A stretch of 64,000 bases of DNA from Ciona intestinalis (Eukaryota; Chordata; Ascidiacea; Phlebobranchia; Cionidae): NCBI RefSeq assembly GCF_000224145.3, contig NC_020168.2, positions 4,685,480-4,749,479 on the forward strand. Reading direction: 5' to 3'. The position numbers and the translations under genes are program-made. The notes beneath the pieces are model-generated. The model saw only the letters and a program-made list of their open reading frames with translations, had not been told where the DNA came from and made no database searches. Positions 13,801-26,800 of this stretch are shown here, piece by piece (the stretch's first letter is position 1; each line of letters begins with the position of its first letter).

Positions 13801-16017
13801 AATAAATAGAATTTCTTTGAAAGATAATTCATAGTCTATTTTAACTTTGGTAAAACTGGTTTGACAAATACTACTAAAACAAGATCAGAGCCACTGATAG
13901 GCCAAGGGAATGGAAAAAAGGGGAAAGAGTTGATTCAAGAATGTTTCCACAACAACTGCATGTGGATATATACAATACTTGCCAACTTACCAACTTATCC
14001 ACATCATCCACCACATCAGGTGCGAACATAGATTGAACCATGAACTTGTGTTTACCTTTGTCTTGTGTGTCAGAGTCCATGGGTTGAAGCATAACTAGGA
14101 GAAAATATTAAAAAATATATATAATACATTTATTTGTAATTTTATATTGATGCTGAACAGAAAGAGATATTTGGTTTTTATAATGTAGCGATTTTTTTTA
14201 AATTGTGGTAAGTATGCTATTATTCGTACTAGACTACTCAACAGATTTTGATTTGTTAACAGATTTTGTATTTGTACCAGACTTCTCAAAGATTTTGTAA
14301 TTGTCCATTAAAAACAAATATAATAAGTTGTATAATATGTAACATGTATCTGATCTGCAACACTAAAAGTCTAATATAAAGAAGAAAACGATAATATATA
14401 ATATTGGTGTATATAATAAATCTTTATGATGTTTTTATAACCTTTTTAATAATGTTTTGTGTGGGCCGAAAAAATGAAAGGCTTACAATAATAAAATAAG
14501 TAAATTCAACTATATTTCACAGAATCGACATAAATTTAAATGCAGCCGTTCAACTTTTATATATAAACTTATATATATAAACTATAATACCCAGAGGCGA
14601 TATGATCATTAAATTAAACTAACCGGTTGTATAAAGTAGAACTTAGCTAAGAGACTACTGTGGTTTGACTTGAACCAACAGCAGCATACTGATTCATAAG
14701 AGAGGTATTTATACATGGGCCTACCTGAGACATTCACATTCCCACTTGGGTCAACAAAACCACTGTTAGGCCTCACACAGTATCTACGAGGTGCTGTTGT
14801 TTTGACTTTGAAACAAACTCGCTTGTCCGATGGATTTGTTAATTTGAGATGAGACGTCACAACATCAGTAAATGGACCTGTGATGAAACAAAGAAGGATT
14901 TAGCTATAGACAGTGTGTGCATATCTGGATTTTGACCTTTAAAATAAGCTTTAAAAACTGTTCTCTTATTTCATAATACATCATGGCACTAAACTGAGTA
15001 GGTTATTGACATTATCACTAATTAAGATGAAAAACTGTATTTATCACTAAGACCTTAGCTAACTTTATTATGTACAAAGTTGAAGAATGATTTCATATTT
15101 TTAATGTCACACATGTTGAACAGAAGTACAGTTAAAATCTGTATACTTCTACCTACTTACAAGTGGCATACTGAAAGTAAACCACAGAATACCTAAACCA
15201 CAATGGGTTTGGGTTTACAAAGGATTATTTGCTCTTGAGGTCATGGTAGTGTGATAAACTAAACATAAAACGATGCATAACAAATGCATAATCAGCCCTA
15301 TATGTACATAACAAGAATCACAGTATTACATATTACATAAACAACACTGAATGAAATCTAAGTCGAACCAAAACAGATGATCAGTGATTGTAGTATATAA
15401 ATGACTAAATGTCAACAAAATATGACGAATTAATGTTTTTTTGTGTTTACCTTTACACAGGTACAAAGAAACAAGTTACAATATAGCACTTTTACTGTTT
15501 CTAGATGTGTATAAAAAAACAAAACTACAAAACGAAAAATAAATTTAATATTGACATTTTAATAGAACAACCTAAATTAATTTTTTCAGCAAAGAAGCTG
15601 TATTAAATTTATAACCAGAAAGCCAAAGGCAGTAACAGTTTACATATTTTACTAGCATTTTAAATATATATATAAAAAGGTTACAAGATAAATAATGACT
15701 GGAAAAGAAGAATGTTTGTTACTTTGTTTTCCAATTGGTCAGTTTTAATAATTAACTGTGCCAGTCCTGCTACACAATAAGAATTAATATTTATATAATA
15801 GGTATTTTCATTTGGTTAAATTTGGATTTTTTTTCACAGCTTTTTGAATATTGTTTGTCTTACTCCTAAAAATGTTTGTCTTACTCCTAAAAAGCAATAA
15901 AAAGTTAGGATTTCGCAACATCGGATAAACACTGTTAGAAAATTTAATTCTACCTTTGAATCGAATTTCATTCATGGGTTCAATTTCCAAAATTTGTGGC
16001 TGCTTCTGTCGGGACAT
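10809..16017 (-). CDS. VAPB: VAMP-associated protein (VAPA/VAPB orthologue)
   Basis: Tail-anchored ER protein that tethers other organelles and lipid-transfer proteins by binding FFAT motifs. Complete, six exons on the minus strand: 15954-16017 (start MSRQKQPQ), 14725-14877, 13991-14094, 12463-12531, 11305-11493, 10809-10931 (stop TAA). The sum is 702 nt, 233 aa, close to the usual 240-250. MSP domain at about residues 6-120, with the hallmark run [18 protein letters not shown] and [12 protein letters not shown] that build the FFAT-binding face. A coiled coil at about 171-193 ([15 protein letters not shown]) precedes a C-terminal membrane anchor at about 214-233 ([17 protein letters not shown]). 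All junctions are GT-AG and in frame. A and B paralogues arose in vertebrates, so this is the single pre-duplication form; the symbol is for orientation. Confidence 0.93.
15856..15894. repeat. Direct 19-20-nt tandem repeat in VAP intron 1
   Basis: The unit TGTTTGTCTTACTCCTAAAA occurs twice back to back. It is close to the exon 1 donor of VAP and otherwise unremarkable. Confidence 0.7.
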
Positions 16018-18168
16018 GGCGATTGTAATTCCAATGCAAACAACAATGAATATAAACTATATTTACAGAAATGTAGCCCGGTAATATCCTGAAATATTAA
16101 GTTGTGAATTTAGCAGCCATGTCCATTCACGTGAAAAGCAATTTTGGTAATATTCAGCTAGAAACCATTTCTATGTGTCAGTTACACTTAATTTTAGATT
16201 TTGCTTTCTAATTCTGATGCAGATTATAGCAAAAAGTAAGACTAAATCTTGCTTTTGTCGGCACTTGAATGTTAAACTGTGTTGAATTTACTAGACCAAC
16301 CTTGGAAAAACAAATATTAAACTACTTTGAAAAGACAAGTATAATATTAAAACTACTTAAGTCTAGAATTGTATGGGATGTGCCACAAAGCTTTTCCAAC
16401 ACCTTTTTAAACTGTTCTACTAAATCCAGCTTTTAGAATATTTTTTTAACTATATAAAATATCTGCTCTTAAAAAAATCCCTCCAAACGTTAAGATAAAA
16501 ACACATTGTTTGAGACAAAGCAAATATACATCGAAATGTGTGCATTTGTAGAATTCCCCTACTTTTTCAGTTACACATTCCAAACCAATATTGTGATGCT
16601 TACTTTTTTGTTTACCATTTGACAATATGATAACGCTATAGGAGATTTTACAAAACATGCATAAGGTTTTGTGACAGTTCATATCATAAGACTTGGGTTT
16701 ATAAACTACACAAACAGATTTTTATGAAGGAAGGTAATGAAAGACCACATTAAATTAACATAACAAATTTATTCTAAAGATATGGCTGATTTAAATGATA
16801 TTTGATAATTATATAGAGAAAGGAATAGGGGTTAAGGTGTATACACTAGAAAATAAAAGTTTATCTTTGAAGAAAACTGAATTATAAAGAAAATGGTAAA
16901 ACTAGTTTGATATTTATATATACATGGAGCTATGAACAACTAAACACGGCCATCCAGAAGGGTCTAAGATGTCACAGAATCGCCAGACTGACCAAGATGT
17001 CAACTGTAAGAGTATGTACAATAACTGAACTTGTTAAGATAAATTATTCAGTAACCTCTCAACGCACAAGGTCATTAAAACTGAAGTGTACTTAGTATTC
17101 AATGCATCAACATAAAACTTGTGATCTTTTTTACAATTGGACACGGCCTGTTTGTACGAAGTAACGAAACTGAAGCTTGGAGTTAAATTAACTAATTAAA
17201 CCGCATCACTAGTACTTCGACGATTTCTTAACCGATGCATTCTGATACTTATATATATATAAACTAAAAGCAACCATAGTTTTAAGTTATAAAATAAAAG
17301 TAATCATTGCCAATTCGTTTTACAGTCACGAACATGAACAACGGCCAACGCCAAGTCATAATCAGCAATATAACGCTTCATCGATGACATAGAGTTGTCA
17401 ATCTGCCTAAAAAAGATGCCAACTAAGGCGAATGGCGCCTGCATGTGACGTATCACGTGATCATGTTTCATTTGCCCTATCTATGCTTTCCGCGGGCAAT
17501 TCTGGTAAAAAGTATATTACACAATATCTATAAATGCCATTTATTTTTAAATATGTCTTTTTTACACGTAGTATGTGTGATTGTCTGTGTCGAAAATACA
17601 CTTCACACACATTCAAATATTCCAATGATTAATAAGGTCTGTGCAAGAGATCTCCTGATCTATTTCTTAACCAAACGTCTCACTATTATATGCTTTTTGT
17701 AGGTATATTTAACATAATCTATGTTGTATTCAAAGAAAATGAAACAACTTTTTTTAACTATAATATATACAGAGTAAATATATCTAGGTTATCAATAAAG
17801 GGCACACAAAAAATTACAACAGTAGCTATATAAATGCTAAAAAGTTACAGTTGGAATTAGTCAAAAATATTAAGTAAAAACAATTTTGCTGCAGTGCAGT
17901 TCAGGAAATACAAACAAACACACCATATTTTTAAATAAATGGAATGTAAAGATAAAAAGGACACAATAAGTTTGCATATAATCTGTTAAAATTCATATCT
18001 GCATAAATTATTTCAAATTTGTTTTACACCATAGGCATGCATAAATTACATTAAAATTACAGTTAAAAGTTTGTTAAAGAAAAATGCATAAAACTTTTTG
18101 TGCTATAAAAAGTTGAATATTTTTTAAATCTAAAAATATAACAGGTATTTCTATTGTGTCAAAAGTAT
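16018..18168. other. Intergenic region between VAP start and HELZ2 stop
   Basis: Both flanking genes are on the minus strand. The interval contains the VAP promoter side and the HELZ2 3' UTR. On the minus strand the first AATAAA past the HELZ2 stop that I could see is at about 17538-17543. Open frames on the plus strand here have no recognisable domains. No other gene was recognised. Confidence 0.6.
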
Positions 18169-20885
18169 TTAACACAAATCATTAACTGTCACAACAGCTC
18201 TTCGTTGCTCATAGCTCTCAAGCAAATCTCTCCATGTTTCAGGATCTTTACAAAGAAGGTCTTTGTTCCCTGTAAACAGTACGAGTTATGGAATTTTAGA
18301 GTAATAGACTAACTCTGGCTGAAGTCTCATGACCCGTGACATGAGATCTACTTATAGTGTGAGTTCACAACAATCAGATTAAAAGTATCTGTTTGTGTTA
18401 CACACAGCACCTACTTTAACAAATTTATCTCTATCTTGTTATTTTACCACTATATTAAAACACAGTTTAAATCTTTAAAACATATTTTGAACATTGTGAA
18501 TTTAGTTACAAATTGCTACCTACCAACAATGCACAAACCACGCCTTGCGCGTGTGATTGCAACATTAATCTGATGAGCATCTGCAACAAAACCAAGATTT
18601 ATTCGAAGCCAATGCAGTCCAGGATTTTCCTCAATGCTGTGAGATTTTAGAGAGCGAACTGTTGACAAGATTACATAATCTCTTTCTCCACCTGGTAATT
18701 AAATTAAATAAACAAAAGCTTAGGTTGAATATTTTTAATTGTTATTATAAAAAAGACAGCCAAGACTAAATTGTTGAAACGAAGAGAAGGGAATCAAGAG
18801 CACAAGGACAGTCGCTAAAAAAAGCAAGTGTCATTTAAAAATTGAAAGATACCTTGGCTTGTCACTACTGTTCCAACATCAACTTTGTTGAGGTCTGCTC
18901 TGGCTTTATTAATCAAATCCTTGATCAAGCTACACTGTGCTTTGTAAGGTGAAAGAATCATAATATCGGACAAAGGTATTTTGAGCTTGTAGTGTAACAT
19001 CCTCAATATTAAAATCTGAAATAACAAATTAATTATTGAAGCTAGCTCACATTATTGATGAAAGTAAACAGGTATCGCATATTAAAATAAATTAATAATT
19101 TTAAAGTATACATACCACTCTTGAGGCTTCCTCTTTGTTGGTCTTTGATTCACCTCTGTGCTCCATTTTATAACCACTCAACTCTTCACCTACAACATGA
19201 CAAAACACAGCTGTGTTTTCTTGGTTACCATGGTAAAACAGAGGGGGATATCTTAGCTCTCGTTCCGTCACACTTTGATCCACAGTCAATTGACCACCAT
19301 AAAAGTGATCGGAAGGAAACTGACAGATTGTTTGATTCTGTAAAGATACTGGTTGTTAAACACGTTCACAATACACTTAATAGAAAAACAAACCATTCTG
19401 TATTGATTGGTTAGCATTCCCACATCAGCTTTGTGGTAGTTCTTTAATCGTTCAAACATGGACTTGCTTAATCCCAGCTCACTTGCCTCTTTGCATGTAA
19501 CAATCGGTTGCAATTGCTTGTGATCACCAATTAAAACCACCTAATAACAATGATAAAAATAATATACCAATATGAAATGAATTGACTGACTGTACCTGTT
19601 CAGCTTGGGAGGCAACAATTGGCGTCAATGTTTCTGGTTCACTGCACATGCCAGTTTCATCCACAATGCATTGGGCAACTTTAAAAGGTAAGGATTTTCC
19701 TGACTCTTTTGAGATGTTTATCCTTGCATCTTAAGTAAAAAATGTAAAACTGAAATTGAAAACAGCAGCGTGAATTAAAATCAACATTACCTGAGATTTG
19801 AGTTGCAGATATACATGTGCTCACAATAACTTCACTCTGCTTGAATTCCCAAAGTTTTGCTTTGGAAATAACTTGAACAAAATTCTGGAAGTCTTTATAT
19901 TCAAAAAAGTGGAGGAACCTAAAAAAATACGAAAGCGTTTTAATTAACTTCCATTTCAGCAAAAACAACTGGATAGTAAACATACAACTTACATTTTATC
20001 ATACTTCAAAATTTCTTCAGCATATGGATTGCTTCTAACATCCCTAATTCTAAAATGCAGTGACATTTGTTTAAGTTGCTCACTTTTAGGTTCAGCAAGT
20101 TTTTGAGAAACTGGTTTAAGAGGATTAGGGAAGTCCTCTTCCTCGGCATTTGTTCCAAAAACCCTTAACACTCTGAGACCAGCATTTTTTAAGTAACCTG
20201 TTCAAAAAGTTCCCTTGTTGATTTTTTTTGCGAATTAAAGAAGACTAATATAAGTTACCTGCAACAACATTGACAGCTTTGTTTGTAGGACCACAATACA
20301 ATATCTTGTTGTCTTTTTTTCCCAGCAATCTGTTAAATTCATGAAAGTAGCAAGCCAATTGCGCTCCCATATATGACTTTCCAGTTCCTTGAATAGAAAC
20401 CAAGGTATTAACTAAGAAGATTGTAAAGCAAATTATAGTTAAAAATGGCTATGAATCAGCACTTCTAAAACTTGTCTGCTAGTGTACTAAAAAGGGTTGG
20501 GTAATATTTTATTGTTTTAATGTAATAAATGCTATTTTCCCATTCAATTTTTATTTTTTAACGAAAATTTTTATTTAAGTTATTATTTGAATACGGAGAT
20601 GATTATTTTAAAATTGAATAATTACCAGGTGGTCCTTGGATCAAAGTTACTTTTCTCATCAAAGCTTTTTCGACTTGTTTTGCTTGCCCCGCGTTTAACA
20701 TGTGTTCAAAGCCATGCAGACAATCGTTATGAATTTTTTCTTTAAGTTTTTGAATCTTTTCCTCAAGGTTTTCAATGCTCCGGTTAAGTGGAATAGTATT
20801 TGTATTACCACTATTACAACAGAGAAACTTCAAGATACTTTTGGGCTTAAAGTTCAACAATTTACACAATGTGTTGGCCATTCTC
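18169..20885 (-). other. HELZ2 second UPF1-like helicase core and C-terminus (exons and motifs)
   Basis: Exons 20626-20885, 20259-20387, 19993-20197, 19791-19918, 19596-19729, 19394-19540, 19116-19337, 18853-19015, 18524-18691, 18169-18269. Motifs: LIQGPPG/TGKS (Walker A, split by an intron after GPPG), GPTNKAVNV (Ia), VDETGMCSEP (Walker B, T in place of the usual A), VLIGDHKQLQP (III), TNQYRM, VDVGTVVTSQG and GGERDYVILSTVRS (V), NVAITRARRGLCIVG (VI). The set is complete. Exons between the RNB domain and this core (22793-22916, 22463-22647, 22234-22401, 21799-22118, 21625-21735, 21352-21484, 21040-21197) code for a linker with a Cys-rich patch (CTSDLCEGKCSDH) that may bind metal. Confidence 0.92.
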
Positions 20886-23800
20886 CTGAAAGTACACGTA
20901 TCAAAGTGTTAAAAAACGATTTAGCCAATGTTGTAAGTTTTCTGTCTAAAGTAACACAGTTGAACAAGATTGTAAGAATCAAAACACACAATTCAGCAAG
21001 ATTGCAAGAAACAACATAAATGAAATTGAAAATACAAACCTATGTGTTACACCAAGTTGCAAGATCTCTATGTCTACTTTGGGAATGCTTTCCCTCAGTT
21101 CTTGGAAACATGGATTTATCAATTCAAAACTTAATTCATTATCTTTATGGCTTGTAACAATAGCATGTTCCACACATGATTCGATGGATTGTTTGTCTGA
21201 ATTTAAAAGATGGTTCCGTTATAAAGCTGGAACCCTTTCGTAACTGCATTTAGGTTTTTGCTTATAAAACAACAAAGAAAAGGGATAGGTCAATATGGTA
21301 CAAGTAACATGATTATTTATACTAAAAAACAAAGTTTTTGCCACTGTATACCTTGCTTTAAAAACTTCAAACACAAGAAATCATTTTGGATTATGCGAAT
21401 TTGCCTTGGCCCACAAAAGCTTGTTTCTATTTGGCACTTTCCTTTTATCTTTCCTCCAGTAGTTTGAAAGCACTTAATATCCACCTGAAAAATGATTTTT
21501 GAAAGCTTTTTGGGGGGATAAATTTGTCCAATGACATGGCACAGTAGTTATTGTAATGACTGGCGTTGTCCACCACGCCAGAAAAAATAAAGTTCACATA
21601 TTCAATCAAATAATCATTTATTTACCCCACTTATCACAACTGAGTCGTCATCTGCAACTGCACAGTAAGCACCATCCATTTGAACAAGTGGCAACCATTG
21701 TTCCTCGTATTCTTCCAAAGTAGTAATTTTTGTACCTATTAAATAATACAGCAAATTAATTTCAACTGATGTGAATGTAATTGCAAAAAACAACTAACCT
21801 TTAATGGCCTTCACATTTGGTGCAAAAGCTTCAACTGGATTTCTTCGATGGTAAACGCAGATTGAAAGATCAGGTGCAACAGGAAAGAGCTTGATAGTGG
21901 GGGTGAGAAGGTATCTTTTGATAACAGACATCAACTGTACATGGAAGGTTGATCCTGGCTTAACAGTGGCAGTAATTCTACGTCTATGCTTGATGCCGAG
22001 TTTGCTTGCATGTGTCATGTGGTCAGAACATTTTCCTTCACATAAATCTGATGTGCACGGCCCAACTCCAAAGGTTTTTCTTTGGCAAACCTTAGCACCT
22101 TGCAGATTCCCAAAAACTCTGCCAAGTTTTTTTTAATTAGAAAAAGTAATTGTGTGGGTTCAGGGCTTCTACAGGTTGTTACAGGTGGCTAACATTCCGA
22201 TTGCTATTTTAGCCACTGATGCAAAAGACTTACCTACGAATAGCAGAGCTTATTTTATCCCTGCTCTCCGGATCAACAAATGAGTTGGGTCTATTAATTT
22301 CTTGTCGAATTTCATGATTCATTTCTTGCCAGTGCCGACGTGAAACCAACTTTGTTACTCCGGGTAGAGCGCTGTCATCATTTCCATTCTTCTTATAGTA
22401 GCTGGATATATAAATGACACACACTAAAATGAGATCTTACAGAAAAACTACAGACTACATACTTAATAAGCCATTTTAGTTCAACTTTTAAAATGGTTGT
22501 TTCACCACCAAACTCATCTCTATCTTTCTGTGAATTATCCAAATGAGGAGTTTTTTCATTCACTTGGATATCAGAGTATGAGAGTGCAGTAGCCTTTGGA
22601 TGGATCTTCAAGTCAGGAAAAGAAAACTGAATGCCACGATCAGTTAACTGTAAATAAATTAAACGTTAAAACATAATTTTATTCATCTGTTCGAATACGA
22701 TAGCAAAATCAAATTAAATAAAACAACAAAGAGAATTACATTAGTGACAGTTTTTATAAAGATATCAAATGTTAAATTAATTTTTATACTACCTCCACCA
22801 CTATGGCTGTAAAAGACTTTGGATTCTTTTGCAGTTTGTTGGCAAGCTCTAAAGTTTGCATTCCTTTCTCATATTCCTTGGCATCTTCACTTCTTGCACT
22901 GAGCAGCCCACATACCCTGGACAAAAAAGTAGAACAAAGTTTTTGAGAAATTTTTATAGAGATGTGTATGTAAATTATGTAATTGTTCAGAAAATAATAT
23001 ACTTGCTCACTTTTCAAATTTGCGTGTTTCATTGTGTTGTAAAGTGACTACATCTTTCGGATGATCCCTTTTAAGAGATTGGGTTTTGCAAATTGATAAA
23101 ATAAGTCGCTGTGAGATAATATCAGCATATCTGCGGATTGGAGAAGTGCATTGTGAGTATAGTGGAAGGCGTAGGGAAAAATGTGTTGCAGGGTTTGCTT
23201 CACACACGTTGTCTGACACTTTAATTTCAGCTCGCCTCCAAATGCTGCACAAGCTGTAATGAAAATTATTTTGCTTAGTAATAGATGAAAATGTGATTGC
23301 AAATGTGATTAAGAACTGTGTTGTAAAACTATAAAATTCCCAAGTATCAGGCAAGATACATTTATGGATTGAATTATTCACTACTTTATATTTTTATCAC
23401 AATCTGGATGAATTTGAAGCAGAAACAAATATTTACCCAGAATATCCTGGAGCCAAAGCTGGCTGGATAGTATCAGAGCAAAGCAGCATAGCTGTTTCAA
23501 TGTCATTTCTGTTTAATGCTTCAAGTATATGATGTGCCACATTTTTCAAAACAGGAATCTAGAGTGGTTATAACAGTAAACAGAAGTTTTTAATATTAAA
23601 AAAATTGCATAACTGCTTATTCATTGTCTTCACGTAAACTTTATAATATTAATACAATGTTTTTGTGTTTGAAAGACTGGCTTGCTTTGAAAGTAACCTG
23701 AAAAAATGATTTGTTTTTAAGTATGGCTGACAATTTTGATAACTCAGAAGGTACCACTAGGTGTAAGCAATTACCGTTAAATGTTTTGCCCAAAGACATT

Positions 23801-26800
23801 TACACCCACAACTGTGGCAGGGTTGAGCCTCCAACTTGTAACTTCTAGTTTAGAGGCAGACACGCTAACCTGAGGAAATTGTCAATAAATTTACCTGACC
23901 AGCCTGACTTCCCAGCCACGGCACCACTTCATTGCTTTCTTTTTGTGTCGCCATATACTCCACAGTGGATTCAAGATGTAGTGATAGTTGAATGATATTC
24001 TTCTGTTTCCTGATCCACTCCGCCCATTCCTGCTCATCTGGAATTTCTTGAGAACGAAGCAAATAAGTTCCCTGGAAAGTAATAACCAGTTAATATACAA
24101 AGAAGATTATAATGTTATTATGCAATTAAACAACATCTAATATCCGCAAGCTTGATGTTCCTTTTTTGACATTTTACTTACTACATATATAGTTTTGGGT
24201 GATTGTTTTCTATTAGTTGTCACCAAGTTGGGGCAATACTTAAATGTTTTGCCCAAGAACACATGTGCCCTTCATGGCAGCCACGAGAATCGTATCTGGT
24301 ATGCTTCACAGCACAATAGGCAGTTTAATAGTCTTATCATTCTATATGTATGAATTTTCTGTAATTTTCACCCAAAATTACTTTCTGTTTCTGACCTTAT
24401 TTTTAAGGAAAACAGCACAACATGCATTGTAAGTAATCATGGCTTCTTCAATGAGCATATGAGCTGATGCTTCGTTAAAGAATTCAGTGAGTTTCTGTGT
24501 ATCCGGCTGCTGAAAAAATATACTTGCTTGGAGCCTCTGCTTTCGCAAGATAATCATGAATTGCCAGATGTGATCTAGAAGTGCAAATATGACAACAATA
24601 AGTTGCACAGGCATGCAAGGTGGCAAAAGGTGTCAAGATGCATAAAAAATGGGCAAACAACATCAAATCGTAAACAAATACATAAAACATTAACAATAGT
24701 GTGACATAAAAGGTGCAACAAAAAATCAAGGTCACTTACATAATTGCTGGGAAATGTTGTTTTCGTTTGGTGCTGTAAAACTGTTGTCTTCTCGCTGCCG
24801 AGCTTCACGAAGTAAAGTTTCTGCTTCTAAATACGTGAGTTGCTTGTTTGATTTGATCCTTGTTAAAACTGGAACTGGAATGTGTGCATCTGTTTTACAA
24901 ACGAAAAAAAATTAAGTACAATACTTCTAAACTGTGGAAAAAAAACAAGGAACTAAATTGAAAAAACAGCACTTTTATTACCGATGCTGCAAAACGACAT
25001 AACATGGGTGAAAATTAAGTATCTGACAAGATCAAACTTGCCTTGGTTTGTTGTAGCATCAGGCAGAGTTGGGTTTGGTGGTTTGGATGAATGGAAGAAC
25101 ATGGAGATGGTCAAACGTGGCTCACCATCCGGTAACAAACTGCAATGCTTCTCACTGAAGTTTGGTGGCAGCATTCTACGCATGTGCTGGCGGTTTTCTA
25201 TGAAAAGAATATATAAAACGTAAACACAATGTTATTTTGTAATTGCTGAGGTACAGTTTTAACATAACAATTTAAAGTTTATATATTTTTTTAAAATAAT
25301 TTCATTACTTTACCATAAGCTTTAGCTTACTGAATATTATTACAGTTTACACATTACCTCCGGCGTAAAATGTGACTCCTCTCTTCATAGCTTCATTATC
25401 TAGGTCGTGATTTTGTGGCAAAATAGTTGCCACATCTGCAATGTGTACGCCAACCTATGGAAAGTTACATGTTGCAAACAAAATCATGGATTATAGAACT
25501 TTATGGTTGTTTATAAAAGAATGATAAATCTTATGTTAATAAAACGTATTTTATGTTCATTACAGCTCATATTTAGGATTCAATTGACTTCATTTCAAAC
25601 GTTTTGGTTTAAAAACCTAAACCACTTTAAGAAACATTTGAAATGAAGACAATCAGGTCACATAGATGGGCTATAATGTTTGTATTGAAAATAAGACATC
25701 TGTTTTCAATACAATTCACCAACCTTCCAGCAGTTGTTATGTTTCTTGCATGGTTCAATGCTCATGGCATCGTCGAGATCTTTAGAACCGTCAGGATCAA
25801 TAGTAAACACATATAAGTCAGTCAAGTCTCGCCGCTTTTCTCTGTGCTCCACTTTTAACAGGTCTTCAGATTTTTGGATAAAACTGTCCCTGTTAAGAAA
25901 TGTAAATTTCAACTATAAATCTTTACTTAAGTTATGGCGCTAACCATCACATTGTAAAAGACTGAGTTGTGGCAGACTGATCTCAGTAGTCTGTGTGTCC
26001 TGAAGCATGTTTAATTGGAATGAAAGTAAGCAGTCTGGATGTTTTGGTAGTGGTTTAGTCTGGCTTAAATCTTAGGTGCTTTCCTAATTAAAACCACATT
26101 CATATAGAATAAAAGAAAAGCTGTGTTTTTAATGATCTCTTACCTGTAAGGGGATGGAATGTTTGACATAATCTGGTAATGTTTATGTTGATCTCCGGAG
26201 TAAATGACCTCTTTAACATATCCGAGGGGGTGGTAGCTGTATTTGTTCCATTTGTAAAACTGAACAACGAATAACTTGCTGTGGCGAGTTGTGGATGAGT
26301 CAGGTTCATACCTTTCGTATCGCATCAAACTCCTATCAATTTTCCCATCTGTAGTTTAATTAGTATGGTAATTGTAACATGAATGTAGCTTACTTTATCC
26401 TTGCATGGCCTGAAAACGACAGTCATTATAACATGGGTGTTCTGTTTCATACACCTTGTGCCAGCTTACAAGTTACCAAGTACGTTACTTTGTGGGTGAT
26501 TATTTTTTGGGGGAATTTCTTTATTTTTTTATGTGTGGCTGATAATTTGGACAACCCATTAGTGATCACTGAGTTTGGCAATTGCCGTTAAGTGTCTTGC
26601 CCAAGGACAAATACGCCCACAATGGTAGCAGCTACAAGCCTTGAACCCTTTACCTCTGGGTTGGAGGCAGGCACGCTAACCACTTTGCCACGGTGCCGAA
26701 CAACATACAGCATATAACATGTCTAGCAAAGTGATAAAAGCAGCCTACTTTGGATTAAAGGTTAGGGGTTCAAGGCTCATTGCTGCAACTATTATGGCTA

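Noticed and set aside
26640..26698. tRNA gene suggested by A-box and B-box-like motifs (also near 28900, 34360, 38110)
   Set aside because: No complete cloverleaf or acceptor stem. The same sequence recurs attached to a common body, so these are SINE heads.
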